Assembly: GCA_903632075.3 (NCBI GenBank)
Contig: CAHIKZ030002027.1
Location: 225,001 to 289,000 of the forward strand
DNA from: Acanthosepion pharaonis
Lineage: Eukaryota > Mollusca > Cephalopoda > Sepiida > Sepiidae
Direction of reading: 5' to 3'
DNA length: 64,000 nucleotides
Part shown: one piece after another, positions 55,080 to 64,000 of the stretch
How the letters are laid out: each line of letters opens with the position of its first letter
Position numbering within the stretch: the first letter of the stretch is position 1
Translations under genes and position numbers: made by a program
Notes under the pieces: model-generated
What the model saw: only the letters and a program-made list of their open reading frames with translations
Told to the model about the DNA's origin: nothing
Database searches by the model: none

Positions 55080-56155
55080 ACTCGCTCGAACATTAATCCG
55101 TATAGCGATCCAAATAGAGAAATAGTATTGACTAGAAATAGTGATCCATGTAGTAATAGAGGATAGACTAGAAATGGTGATCCATGTAGTAATATAGGAT
55201 AGACTAGAAATGGTGATCCATGTAGTAATAGAGGATAGACTAGAAATGGTGATCCATGTATTAATAGAGGATAGACTAGAAATTGTGATCCATGTAGTAA
55301 TAGAGGATAGACTAGAAATGGTGATCCATGTAGTAATAGAGGATAGACTAGAAATTGTAATCCATGTAGTAATAGAAGATTGACTAGAAATAGTGATCCA
55401 TGTAGTAATAGAGGATAGACTAGAAATGGTGATCCATGTAGTAATATAGGACAGACTAGAAATTGTAATCCATGTAGTAATAGAAGATTGACTAGAAATG
55501 GTGATCCATGTAGTAATAGAGGATAGACAAGAAATGAGGATCCGTACAGTAATAGAAGATAGACTCAAAATTTTGATCCATGGAGTAATAGAGGATAGAC
55601 TCGAAATGGTGATCCATGTAGTAATAGAGGATAGACTAGAAATTGTGATCCATGTAGTAATATAGGATAGACTAGAAATGAAAATCCGTACAGTAATAGA
55701 AGATAGACTCAAAATTGTGATCCATGGAGTAATAGAGGATAAACTAGAAATGGTGATCCGCATATTAATAGTGGATAGTCTAGAAATGGTGAACCGTATA
55801 ATGATAGAGGATGAAACAAAAATAGTGGTCTGTATAGTAAAAGAGGATATAATAGAAATGGCGATCCGTAAAGTAATAGAAGATAGACTAGAAATCGTGA
55901 TGTATGGAGTAATAGAGGATAGACTACAAATGGTGTTCCGTATATTAATAGAGGGTAGAGTAGAAATAGTGATCCATGGAGTAATAGAGGATAGACTAGA
56001 AATGGTGATCCGTATAATAATAGAGGATAGAGTAGAAATGGTTATCCGCATATTAATAGAGGATAGAATAGAGATGGGGATCCGTATAACAAAAGAGGAT
56101 ATAATAGAAATGAGGATCCCTATAGTAATAGAAGATAGACTAGAAATGACAGTAA
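55080..56155. repeat. 36-bp minisatellite, ~29 units
   Basis: Unit GGTGATCCATGTAGTAATAG + AGGATAGACTAGAAAT. The left two-thirds is nearly homogeneous; the right third is more varied. The unit is 12 codons, so the minus strand is open for 371 codons (54936-56051, SSLSSITTWITI repeats) and the plus strand for 160 codons (55678-56160). Confidence 0.96.
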
Positions 56156-56349
56156 GTTAGAATCTGCCGATAAAAATTGTGGAGCACCACACAGCGAACC
56201 ATGCTTCCTGGCAGCAAACCCAGAAATTGATTCAAGATATTCTTTCCGCTTCATATTGTCTTAAGACGTTAACCCAAGAATGCGCAATGAGCCATTCTCT
56301 TTGAGATTATCATCAGTCATTATGGTGGTGTCAAAAATTGTTTTCCATG

Positions 56350-56470
56350 ACGATTAAAAGAGAGTAGTTTCATTTTGGAGGCTTTAAAATTAAAAAATAC
56401 TATTTCTTGCCCCAGTTAACAACTAACTGAAAGTGACTTTTGATATCAGCTGCCAATTTGACCTTTTATG
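56350..56470. repeat. Dispersed repeat shared with 45285-45405
   Basis: GATTAAAAGAGAGTAGTTT, TTGCCCCAGTTAACAACTA and ATCAGCTGCCAATTTGACC. The flanking 56156-56350 and 56470-56990 hold no recognised gene. Confidence 0.7.
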
Positions 56471-56989
56471 CGTGCAACACTGTCAATATCATACGGTGTC
56501 GTAAGGCGCGCAGCTGATATATTTCCGTATAAGTTTAATTGGATGCAATCCACGAGTGTCCGGTATAATATTGGAATTACTAGGGAAATATCAACTATTT
56601 ATTAATCGCTAGAAACAGTAAATCTGGTTCTTCTTGCATTCTAGAGTTCGATCTCTTCATCGGGCTGCCTGGAAGAATGTTACACTCAAACCCAGTGTAA
56701 GAGACGGGCAAGCGACACAGGAACAAGACAGATAGGAAATAATTGGCTGACACCTGAGGCAAGATATTAATATCACCTAAGTTTAAATGAGACGTATAAA
56801 TTATCCAGAAACGCATTGCCCAGTTGATGAAATCTTCGATTAAAGCATTGTGTGGCAGTTGAGAATTAAATTCTTGTCGCACACCCTTGTTCAGTAGAGA
56901 AACAGATAAGTAACACAAAACATGAATAAAAATGGTTCCTATCAATTGACAGGGTATATAACCTAAGCATAGAAAAAGAAATGAGAACA

Positions 56990-57105
56990 GTTAATCTCTG
57001 TTGATTTAATAAAGTGTTCGATTCGTAATTACAAGGTTTTTCGAGTTTAATTGACACCTGATGAAGGGCGGAGTATAGAACAGCTGAAAAACAGTTATCT
57101 CCTTT
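56990..57105 (+). mobile_element. SINE-like fragment with CCTGATGAAGG motif
   Basis: AATAAAGTGTTCGATTCG, then CACCTGATGAAGGGCGG...ACAGCTGAAAAACAG. The order resembles the SINE-A body to tail junction, but the GAAAC word is GAAAAA. Confidence 0.45.
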
Positions 57106-57449
57106 TATCACTTCACAAAGTACCTGACTTGACTTGCTATATTCTGTCTTAAAAGAGTCAAATAAGACAAAAAAAGGGGGAGTATTGCAGCTATATCTGA
57201 ACTGAAGCTACACAACTCTCTCTTTCCAGCCTTGATGGAGCTCAGACGCTGCCTTTTAGACCATGAATTATTTTCCACCCTACAACCCTTTTCAAACAGA
57301 CGCACCATAGTAAGCCTATTGTTACTCTATCGCTATTTCCACGGCAAATGTTCTAACGAGCTATACATTTCTTGGTTCTAACAGCTTAGATCATTACAGC
57401 AAAGACCCGCCATGACATTTACACAGCGTTATGCTATTATCATTTTTTT

Positions 57450-57625
57450 TCTTTTAGTCTTCCATTTGTAAGAAGGAAATTCCACTCGAACAGCTTCTTC
57501 CCAGGAGACGCTGATTTGTGGAAGAGTCTCCCGAGAGGATGCTTTCCCGTCTACTACGATTTTAACCTCTTTAAGTCAAGTGCCAACCGTCATCTATCCT
57601 ACATAACCACATAATCTGCAATTCT
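57450..57625 (+). pseudogene. LINE reverse transcriptase C-terminal tail
   Basis: Plus strand: VRRKFHSNSFFPR, a frameshift, then DLWKSLPRGCFPVYYDFNLF and KSSANRHLSYIT with a stop at about 57606. The RGCFP..Y.FNLFKS.ANRHL end is the same structural segment as in 33318-33662 but of another family. Confidence 0.8.
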
Positions 57626-57944
57626 TACGTTCGTAAAACAACTTCATTAAGTAATCCTCTATCTTGAGTGACTCTTGGGCATCAACGTGAAAATAAGCGA
57701 TTCTTATTCTGCTATAATTTTCGGAGAAAAACTATTACTCCCGTAAATTGTTTCGGTCATGATTTCAGTGACGAAATATTCTTATTTGCTTTTATACTTG
57801 GACTCCCTGACTCAGTTCTTTTCTGCGGAGGATAACAAAAAAAAAAATATAAATAAAACCGCATAATGAACACACTTCTCCAAACAGAAAAGCATTTAGC
57901 TTATTTCTTACACAAGATCAAAATTATGGCTCCCTCAGTCAGGA

Positions 57945-58015
57945 TCGAACTCACTACTCTGTGACTATAATATGAGAAACTAACCGATCAGACACCCAGT
58001 TTATCATGACCGCGC
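57945..58015 (-). mobile_element. tRNA-like SINE head or tRNA relic
   Basis: Minus strand: GGTGTCTGATCGGTTAGTTTC (A box) and GTGAGTTCGATCCTGACTGAG (B box), about 30 bp apart. The GGGAGCC 3' side has no matching acceptor strand. Confidence 0.6.
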
Positions 58016-58339
58016 TTGACTGACATAAAATCAGAAAACCACAATTATTAGGCGCGTAACGGGTCGTCCAGTTGATATTTAGATTAATAGGGGAAAAGGT
58101 CAAAATTGTGATAATTCTCTTAAAAGAAGTAGAAGTCTTCGAAGACTGAAGTTTTAACTTATAATCGACGACGAGCTGTTGAAATATTTATAAAATTTTA
58201 ATTTTTATTATTTTAAAAATGTTATAATCGTTTAAATGTTTATTTGTCTACGTTGTTATTTTAATACACCTTTCGAGAGAGAAGTGTATTTCTATTTAGG
58301 CCAGAGGGTTTGTGTAAAAAATTGAAACAATTGTGTATA

Positions 58340-58929
58340 CACTGATCCCTCGTTTATCGCGATAGATTGGTTCCAAGACCGGCCGCGATAACTGAATTTC
58401 CGCGAAGTAGGGACGCCATATTTACAGTATTTATTTAACGTGTATTTGGACTTTTAAAACCCTCCCTGTACTGTTAACAACCCACCCATTACAGTACTCT
58501 ATTAATAACAAGGACAACTGTTAAGCAATAACACTTTATATTAATAAAAAAAAAGATTGTTACTGTATTCAACACGATAGAAGTTGAAAAAGAATTTGAA
58601 TGATGATGGTAATGAATTTGCTGCGCAGTAGAAATGATGATGATGAAGCTGATTTCTACTGTGCAGCCGATAATTGTATTTTATGTCTCTTCAGACAGCA
58701 GTGCCCTTTTTCTTGCTATTTTATGCTTGTTTTGTTCTTCCTAGACCAGGAAATAATATTTATTATTAATATTTTAATGGGTTTAATGAAAAATTCTAGA
58801 TGTTCATATATTGCGATTTTTCTAGAATTTTCCAGAAACGCCGCGATATATTTTCCATATATATATTTTAAAAATCCGCGAAGTCGTGAATCCGCGATAG
58901 TAGAACCGCGAATTAGCGAGGGATCACTG
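58340..58929. mobile_element. MITE with TA-type terminal inverted repeats
   Basis: Left CACTGATCCCTCGTTTATCGCG, preceded by TA. The right end is the inverse of CAGTGATCCCTCGCTAATTCGCG. Subterminal GAAGTAGGG/GCGAAGTCG and TTCCGCG/TCCGCG blocks also mirror. The Tc1/mariner/pogo group is suggested by the TA flank; the right TA appears mutated to CA. The 116-codon frame at 58600 has no transposase motif. Confidence 0.85.
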
Positions 58930-58995
58930 CATTTTCAGCTCTGCGGTTAAAAGCCTCCAAAATTTCTGAAGAATCTTTTCCAGTTTATGGAAAAT

Positions 58996-58999
<4 letters not shown>

Positions 59000-59033
<34 letters not shown>
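59000..59033. repeat. (AT)n microsatellite
   Basis: AT run shortly after the MITE. Confidence 0.95.
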
Positions 59034-59035
<2 letters not shown>

Positions 59036-59222
59036 ACCAAGATCAATGAGAGATGGTCTCAAGCTCTAATAATATCCCGAATAGTGGGGCAGAGCTGGGC
59101 CTAATTTTTTAAAATAAATACAGCTCAGGTGAGAAGATACGAAGAGAAAATTTTTCGACAGCAAAGAATTCATTTGACATTAATAGGGGAACACCAAAGA
59201 CAACAGTTACCAGCCAGCTGAA

Positions 59223-59243
59223 TCTCTATTTATAAAAGAAAGG

Positions 59244-59321
<78 letters not shown>

Positions 59322-60047
59322 CGAATGCACGGCCGCAATTTTCGACGGATTTTCACCAAAATGTACATGCACCAAGTTAGCGGGAAGGCCAAGACCGACG
59401 TTGCATTTCCCAACTCCCATCGATAGTGGCAATAACCGATTTTTTCATGCTTCTACGGCAGTTTTCATGTAGTTTGCGGACATTTTCTACTAGCCAGAGT
59501 GAGAACCTATAGCTGGCTGCCACGAATAGGCAGGAAGATTCTATTGTCCAGCGTGAGAGCCAACAGCTGACTCACACGAATGTTAACTAGCATGCAAAAA
59601 AAAAAACGATTGCTGCATTCGTCACAAGCGGGAAAAATTTAAATCTGCATGGCACTTTACTCCAATTGGCTCATTTGCTTGCTTAAACTCAACGTTGATT
59701 TTGATTCCGCGGAACTGGGTTGGGTGTGAAAAAGTATTTGTTGTTAACATTCTTTTTTCATTCGGTTTTTCCAGTTACGATTCCTTTTTTAAAGCCGATC
59801 TTTTTGTGTTCATTTTGTTTAGTTCTTTTTTCGTAACAGATTTAATGTTTAGTATAGAGCTTAGAAAAAATCGCAGTGTGAGATAGGCAAGAAGTAAGGC
59901 ATGTAGCAACATCAGCACGGCAAAGGGCACTCTTTTAAAGGCAAGGAAGGGCAAAAATATTTTAAGTCAAGTGATAGCGATTGCTGTATGAGTCGTACGA
60001 TTTTTTAATCAAGCACGGGCAACGCCGAGCCATGTTGCTTAGTAGTG
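59223..60047 (+). mobile_element. Non-autonomous Helitron-like element
   Basis: The head TCTCTATTTATAAAAGAAAGG followed by a GT run (59245-59319) and TTTTCACCAAAATGTAC corresponds to the Helitron head at 60561. The 3' end GCACGGGCAACGCCGAGCC then ATGTTGCTTAG resembles the hairpin plus CTRR end, with one change. No Rep/helicase coding. Confidence 0.65.
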
Positions 60048-60189
60048 ACTAAAGTTCAAGTAAAAATTCTCCTGTGGTTGAACATCCTTAAATGAAAGAT
60101 TTCAAAAAAAAAATTTCGCAAGTACAAACTGTGTGAAGTTAAAAGAGACGTTTTTTTTTTTCTCTTTTTTGTTGTTTTTTTTTTTTTTT

Positions 60190-61088
60190 TCAAAATGACT
60201 GCTGTGAAATTAGGTCTTTTTCATTTTTTCTCGAAGTTTGTTGAAGCTTTGTTTTTTTCACACAGGGAAAGAATGAACCGCTGACGAAAGAGCGATTAAC
60301 GGTCGTGGAGAGAGTTATTGGCAGACAAGCTTCAAGAGGAATGGTCTCTCCGACGAGGTCATAAACACACAAGTAGAAGACTTTTAAACAGCAAGGTAGT
60401 TCGTCAACATCCAAGACGCCATTTGTCATCAAGAAGAGAACATCTAAGAAGTCACCAGTTACCAGCCACCCGCGGAGAGACCAAAATTTCAAGTGAAAAA
60501 TCTCCAGCCTAAAACGAAAAGATTTTTAAGCACGAACTTTGTGAAATTACAAGGGACCCATCATACTTATACTTATTATAAAACCCAGGTTGTATGTGTA
60601 TGTGTGTGTATCTGTTCGTTTATATATGGGATCGGATTTCCTACATTTTTCAACCGATTTCAACAAAACTTCACTTTTTTTTTTGGCAGGTATGTTTCTT
60701 ATTGTCTTGCACACTTTTTTCTTTATTTTTACATTCAGAATGCTTTAAAAATTCCATTTACAAGACAATTGTTTATAATAAAATTCTATTCAATCGGTAG
60801 ACTCATAACGATTGAAAATAATGTTTTTGTTTGAGTTTGGGTTTGACCAATTCGTAAAAAAAACAACTAATTAAGACATGCGTGTCCGTCAACCTTAAAC
60901 AATAATCTTTGTCAATTTTATTTTTCGGTCTTTATGAGGGTCGATACTTGATCTATCTCTTACTGTTACATCCCCGGGCAATGCCGGGCTCTACTGCTAG
61001 TTTTCAATATAACTGCTGTGAAAATAGGTCTTTTTTATTTTATTTTATTTTTTCTCAAAGGTTGTTGAACCTTTGATTTTTCACACAA
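60190..61088. repeat. ~80-bp direct repeats around a Helitron and unidentified sequence
   Basis: ACTGCTGTGAAATTAGGTC...GTTGTTGAAGC...TTTTTTCACACA at 60194-60262 recurs at 61011-61087 (ACTGCTGTGAAAATAGGTC). The sequence at 60263-60560 is GC-richer and unassigned; the Helitron at 60561-61000 fills the rest. Confidence 0.7.
60561..61000 (+). mobile_element. Non-autonomous Helitron, plus strand
   Basis: 5' TCATACTTATACTTATTATA then AAACCCAGGTTGTATG and a short GT run, GGATCGGATTTCCTACATTT. The 3' end has hairpin CCCGGGCAATGCCGGG then CTCTACTGCTAG, followed by T. This gives TC...CTAG termini, a subterminal hairpin and AT insertion without target duplication. Nearly the reverse complement of 29403-29870. 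Confidence 0.88.
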
Positions 61089-61199
61089 CCTTCTTATAAT
61101 GTTTTCTCTTTTTGTTATTTACAAAATCCTTGTTTTTCTCTTTCTGTAATTTCCGACTTTCCATTGTAATCCTCGAAATTCTTTCTTTCTTTCTTTTTA

Positions 61200-61916
61200 T
61201 GTGCCGTGTCCCTTCAGGACGTGGACGATCATGGCTCTTCACTTCCCCCTATCCCTTGCGGCTCTCAATAAGTTTCGTGCCTCTGCCACTTCTCCCAGAC
61301 CACGTTCTGTCATCCACTCGCTTAAGCCCGCCGAGTTACTTTCCCTTGTTTTCTTTTCCCTCTATTCGACCTGTGAGTATCAGATTCTCCAGACCCTCCT
61401 TCCTCATTATGTGTCCCAGAAACTTCAGCTGCCTCTTCCTGATATTAAATATAAGCCTCCTCCTTGTTTGCATCCTCTCCAAAACCTCATCGTTGCTCAC
61501 ACGCTCGGTCCATGATATCCTCAGCATCCTTCTGTAGAACCACATCTTTGAGGAAATCGTCAAACATTCGCTACCGTAAAGGAGGACAGATGTCACGTAG
61601 TTGCTCGGTACTCTTTTCTTTGTTACCAAAGAAATCCTCCTGTCTCGCAGTACTCTGTCCAGCTTTTGGAATGCGTCCTTGGTAATCTCTATATTTCTAG
61701 GTATCGCTATGTCGCACCTGCCGTCCTCTGTCAAGACGCTTCCCAGATATTTAAACTTCCGTACCTGCTTGATTTAATGTCCCCAACTTGCAAATCGCAT
61801 TTCGGTCTAATCCTTTTACTGATGACTAGTTTTTGTAGTTTATGATTAGTCCCTTCTTCTTGCCTTCCTTCGTTACTTTCTGTAGGAAGTTTTATTGTTA
61901 TTCTTAATAGACTCAA
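61200..61916 (-). pseudogene. LINE reverse transcriptase C-terminal part (RTE-like)
   Basis: Minus strand, starting near 61916: LVISKRIRPKCDLQVGDIK. After a frameshift near 61740 it continues TEDGRCDIAI, DAFQKLDRVLRDRRISLVTK and SVLLYGSECLTISSKMWFYR, followed by RMLRISWTERVSNDEVLERM, NIRKRQLKFLGHIMRKEGLE and TGRIEGKENKGK. After another frameshift the end near 61200 reads RAMIVHVLKGHGT. This is the connector and C-terminus of an endonuclease/reverse-transcriptase LINE. The catalytic palm lies outside the preserved part, so it is a 5'-truncated dead copy. Confidence 0.92.
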
Positions 61917-63265
61917 AAAAGGATGTTATTATGCAAACTTGTTTTGTACCTCATTATTTTTTTGTTTTTGTAATTGTGTAAACATTATCATTAAACAAAG
62001 AAAGAAAATCACAATATTGATACATATTTTTAATCCTATCTAAGCTTGACACTACATTTGAATAATAATTTTTAGTCATTTAAAAAAACATGCCTGGCCG
62101 CATACACGATTCCGGAAAATCCTTGTTGAAAATACAACTATACTTAATCATGAAAACAATAAACAAAAACTAAAAATTCTTACATAAAACTCTAAATAAA
62201 TGTTTTCCGTTTAAAATTATACGCAATGATTGTCTTATTTTATAATTGGCACTTATTATTTATCTTGATATTGCTACCAAGTTTTGTGTTTGGCACAAGA
62301 ACTTGGATTTGGTAGTAGTAATATCTTTTATATATCATCCACCTACATTCTATTGTTCTCGCGCGTTACATACATACTTTATCGAAAGAGAAATTAATTT
62401 TTTTTAGAAAAAAAAACAAAAAGTAATTAATTTAACATATGCGATATAATGATTCTAACAAAAGTCAGCGACTAGGGAAATATTACTGTGATGCAGGATT
62501 ACTGTATGTCGACAAAAACAAAAACGAAACGCGAATGTGCGAAAAATTCGCGCCTGAAGCAAATATATTCCATCTGACATCGTCTGTCTGGATAAGATTT
62601 CAATTTGCATTGGTGAAAGGAAATAATTGACGCGCATGCCCAGAAGTAAAAACAAAACGCAAGACACAACAAATGAAAATGAACGCACATAATTCGTCAC
62701 CTTCTGGGGTGCCACCAGTAATATCCCTAAATCTCCCAGGAATTAAAAAAGGGGGTGGCTAATCGAAACAGTAAATAACCTTCTTTGGTTTGATGCATTT
62801 GATCTATAAATAGGATTTTCTAAATGTGTTTTCCAGCGTGTGATAGGAATATGTCTGTATGCTGACCTTCGATATCATACGAATTTACTCAGCTAAGCCT
62901 AGTGTGGCACAAAGTGACCAGAATTATATTCCGAATGAGAAAAAAATTTACTAACAATGGCCTGCAGGAATAATTTCATAGTCGTCGTTAATGTTAGCCG
63001 CTGTCAAATTTAGTTGGTTTCAGAAAATTATCGAAAGAAAATGCAGAAATTAAAAATTCGAAATGCTACGTAAAATTTTGCAGAAATTTAAAAACCAAAA
63101 CAAAAAAGAACAGTTAGTGAATCTATCAAGTTATCAACTGTTTCCCCGGTCTCACCGGCGTTTTCCCTTCTACGAATAACTGAACGCACTTGAATATTCT
63201 GGACCTTTTGAAAATTCTTACATCAGTGGAACGAAGACATTCTTGAGAATTAAAAGATTATACTG
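61917..63265. other. No gene seen
   Basis: AT-rich; frames at 62439-62715 overlap on both strands without recognised domains. Confidence 0.5.
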
Positions 63266-63269
63266 TTTC

Positions 63270-63330
63270 GCTTGCGATCACCGAAGTTAAGCAACATCAA
63301 CCCTGCTCAGTACCTTGAAAAAGGTTTGGT
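63270..63330 (+). pseudogene. 5S rRNA-derived relic
   Basis: GATCACCGAAGTTAAGCAAC then ATC, CCCTGCTCAGTACCTTGAAAAAGG follows the internal promoter region of invertebrate 5S rRNA (box A AGTTAAGCAAC, intermediate element, then TCAGTAC.TGGAT.GG). Only the central ~60 bases are recognisable and the ends are lost, so it is a pseudogene or the head of a 5S-derived SINE. Confidence 0.75.
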
Positions 63331-63479
63331 TTCAAGTACTCTCCCCCCAGCTATGGGTTAATTACTAAGACTTACATCACTAAACCATTATTATCTCCCA
63401 AAAAATATTACAATCTAAAATACATTTTTGGCGTTAAATAATCTGCAATGGGTTGATAAACCGTAAAAAAGTTATTTGC

Positions 63480-63570
63480 GAATATGTGAATATAACGAAC
63501 CCAACTGGAATTGAAACACGGCTCTCCGATTAAAAATACCGAGTCATTCTCCATTACACCATCCGCACAT
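63480..63570 (-). mobile_element. SINE-B head, single copy
   Basis: Minus strand: GGATGGTGTAATGGAGAATG then GAGAGCCGTGTTTCAATTCCAG, the SINE-B A and B box region. Confidence 0.7.
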
Positions 63571-63712
63571 CCAAGCTTACAGCAGCTGGTGTTCCCAGTC
63601 CTACATATCCTTATAATATGCACTTATTTCATCCTCTTATGCAAAATAACCTCATACAGTAACCCTATATCTTGTGTGGCTTTTGGGTCTTGTATTGAGT
63701 GGTGAAATGGAT

Positions 63713-63732
63713 AAATATATATATATATATAA
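63713..63732. repeat. (AT)n microsatellite
   Basis: Short AT run. Confidence 0.9.
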
Positions 63733-63884
63733 ATGATTAAAGCAATTTCTAAAGAATACCTGGGCTTTATTTTTCAAACCGATATATTTGTTATTGCTTC
63801 AAAACGTTATTTTTAATGAAAGCCCATATTGAAGTAGATGCTTCGTGTATTTTAAGTAATATATTATTTCATCTACCAGCCTAC

Positions 63885-63909
63885 AAACACACACACACAC
63901 ACACACACA
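63885..63909. repeat. (CA)n microsatellite
   Basis: CA run near the window end; nothing else recognised to 64000. Confidence 0.95.
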
Positions 63910-64000
63910 AGATAAAATAATGTTTAAAATAAACGAAGTGTCTACGAACACACTAATATCCACTAAAACTAACGTTTTGATTAATAAAAATATATCAGCT

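Noticed and set aside
58600..58950. 116-residue ORF inside the MITE
   Set aside because: Runs across the right terminal inverted repeat and has no transposase motif.

Overview
The window looks like repeat-dense, intergenic or intronic DNA of a mollusc, most probably a cephalopod (octopus-like). This rests on AT-rich sequence, dozens of (AT)n tracts, several tRNA-derived SINE families, Penelope-like elements with GIY-YIG endonuclease remnants, non-LTR retrotransposon tails, Tc1/mariner, piggyBac-like, hAT-like and Helitron elements, and a 5S rRNA relic. The species assignment is inference. I found no intact host protein-coding gene; every convincing coding signal belongs to a mobile element, and all of those are broken.

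Layout. 0-5 kb: an hAT-like MITE, a dispersed 'GCGGCAT...TTAATGCCG' repeat and SINE-A copies, one pair head to head. 5-12.6 kb: tandem arrays built from SINE heads and tails (SINE-B at 5.3-6.3 and 11.1-12.6 kb, a SINE-A tail array at 7.1-7.8 kb), a long (TTC)n block and LINE-derived tandem repeats. 13-16 kb: two ~1.1 kb GAA/GGA-rich copies of one element facing each other, a giant purine/pyrimidine inverted repeat. 16.5-19.3 kb: a foldback element, a piggyBac-like MITE with TTAA duplications, and a 107-bp tandem array. 20-22 kb: a broken LINE with a 230-bp snap-back insertion flanked by a 10-bp duplication. 23.4-25.3 kb: microsatellites and a SINE-C array. 25.4-27 kb: a Tc1-like element of the DD37E type with long terminal inverted repeats. 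27-33.7 kb: LINE, Helitron, Penelope-like and transposase relics. 34.3-35.6 kb: a 148-bp tandem array made from a LINE 3' end. 37-43 kb: Penelope-like and SINE material carrying hammerhead-ribozyme-like motifs. 44-56 kb: a scrambled inverted repeat, minisatellites of about 31, 15 and 36 bp, SINE-C, mariner and LINE fragments. 57-64 kb: a TA-flanked MITE, two or three Helitron-like elements, a LINE RT tail and a 5S-derived relic.

Two themes connect the parts. First, retroelement 3' ends and SINE heads or tails have repeatedly become tandem satellites (107, 128, ~130, 148 and ~185 bp units). Second, a hammerhead-type pattern (CTGANGA, hairpin, GAAA, short stem III, NUH) recurs in several unrelated repeats. 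One copy at 38701-38749 has every core base, an 8-bp stem I, a stem II and a GUC cleavage site. It is the best candidate here for an active, undescribed RNA.
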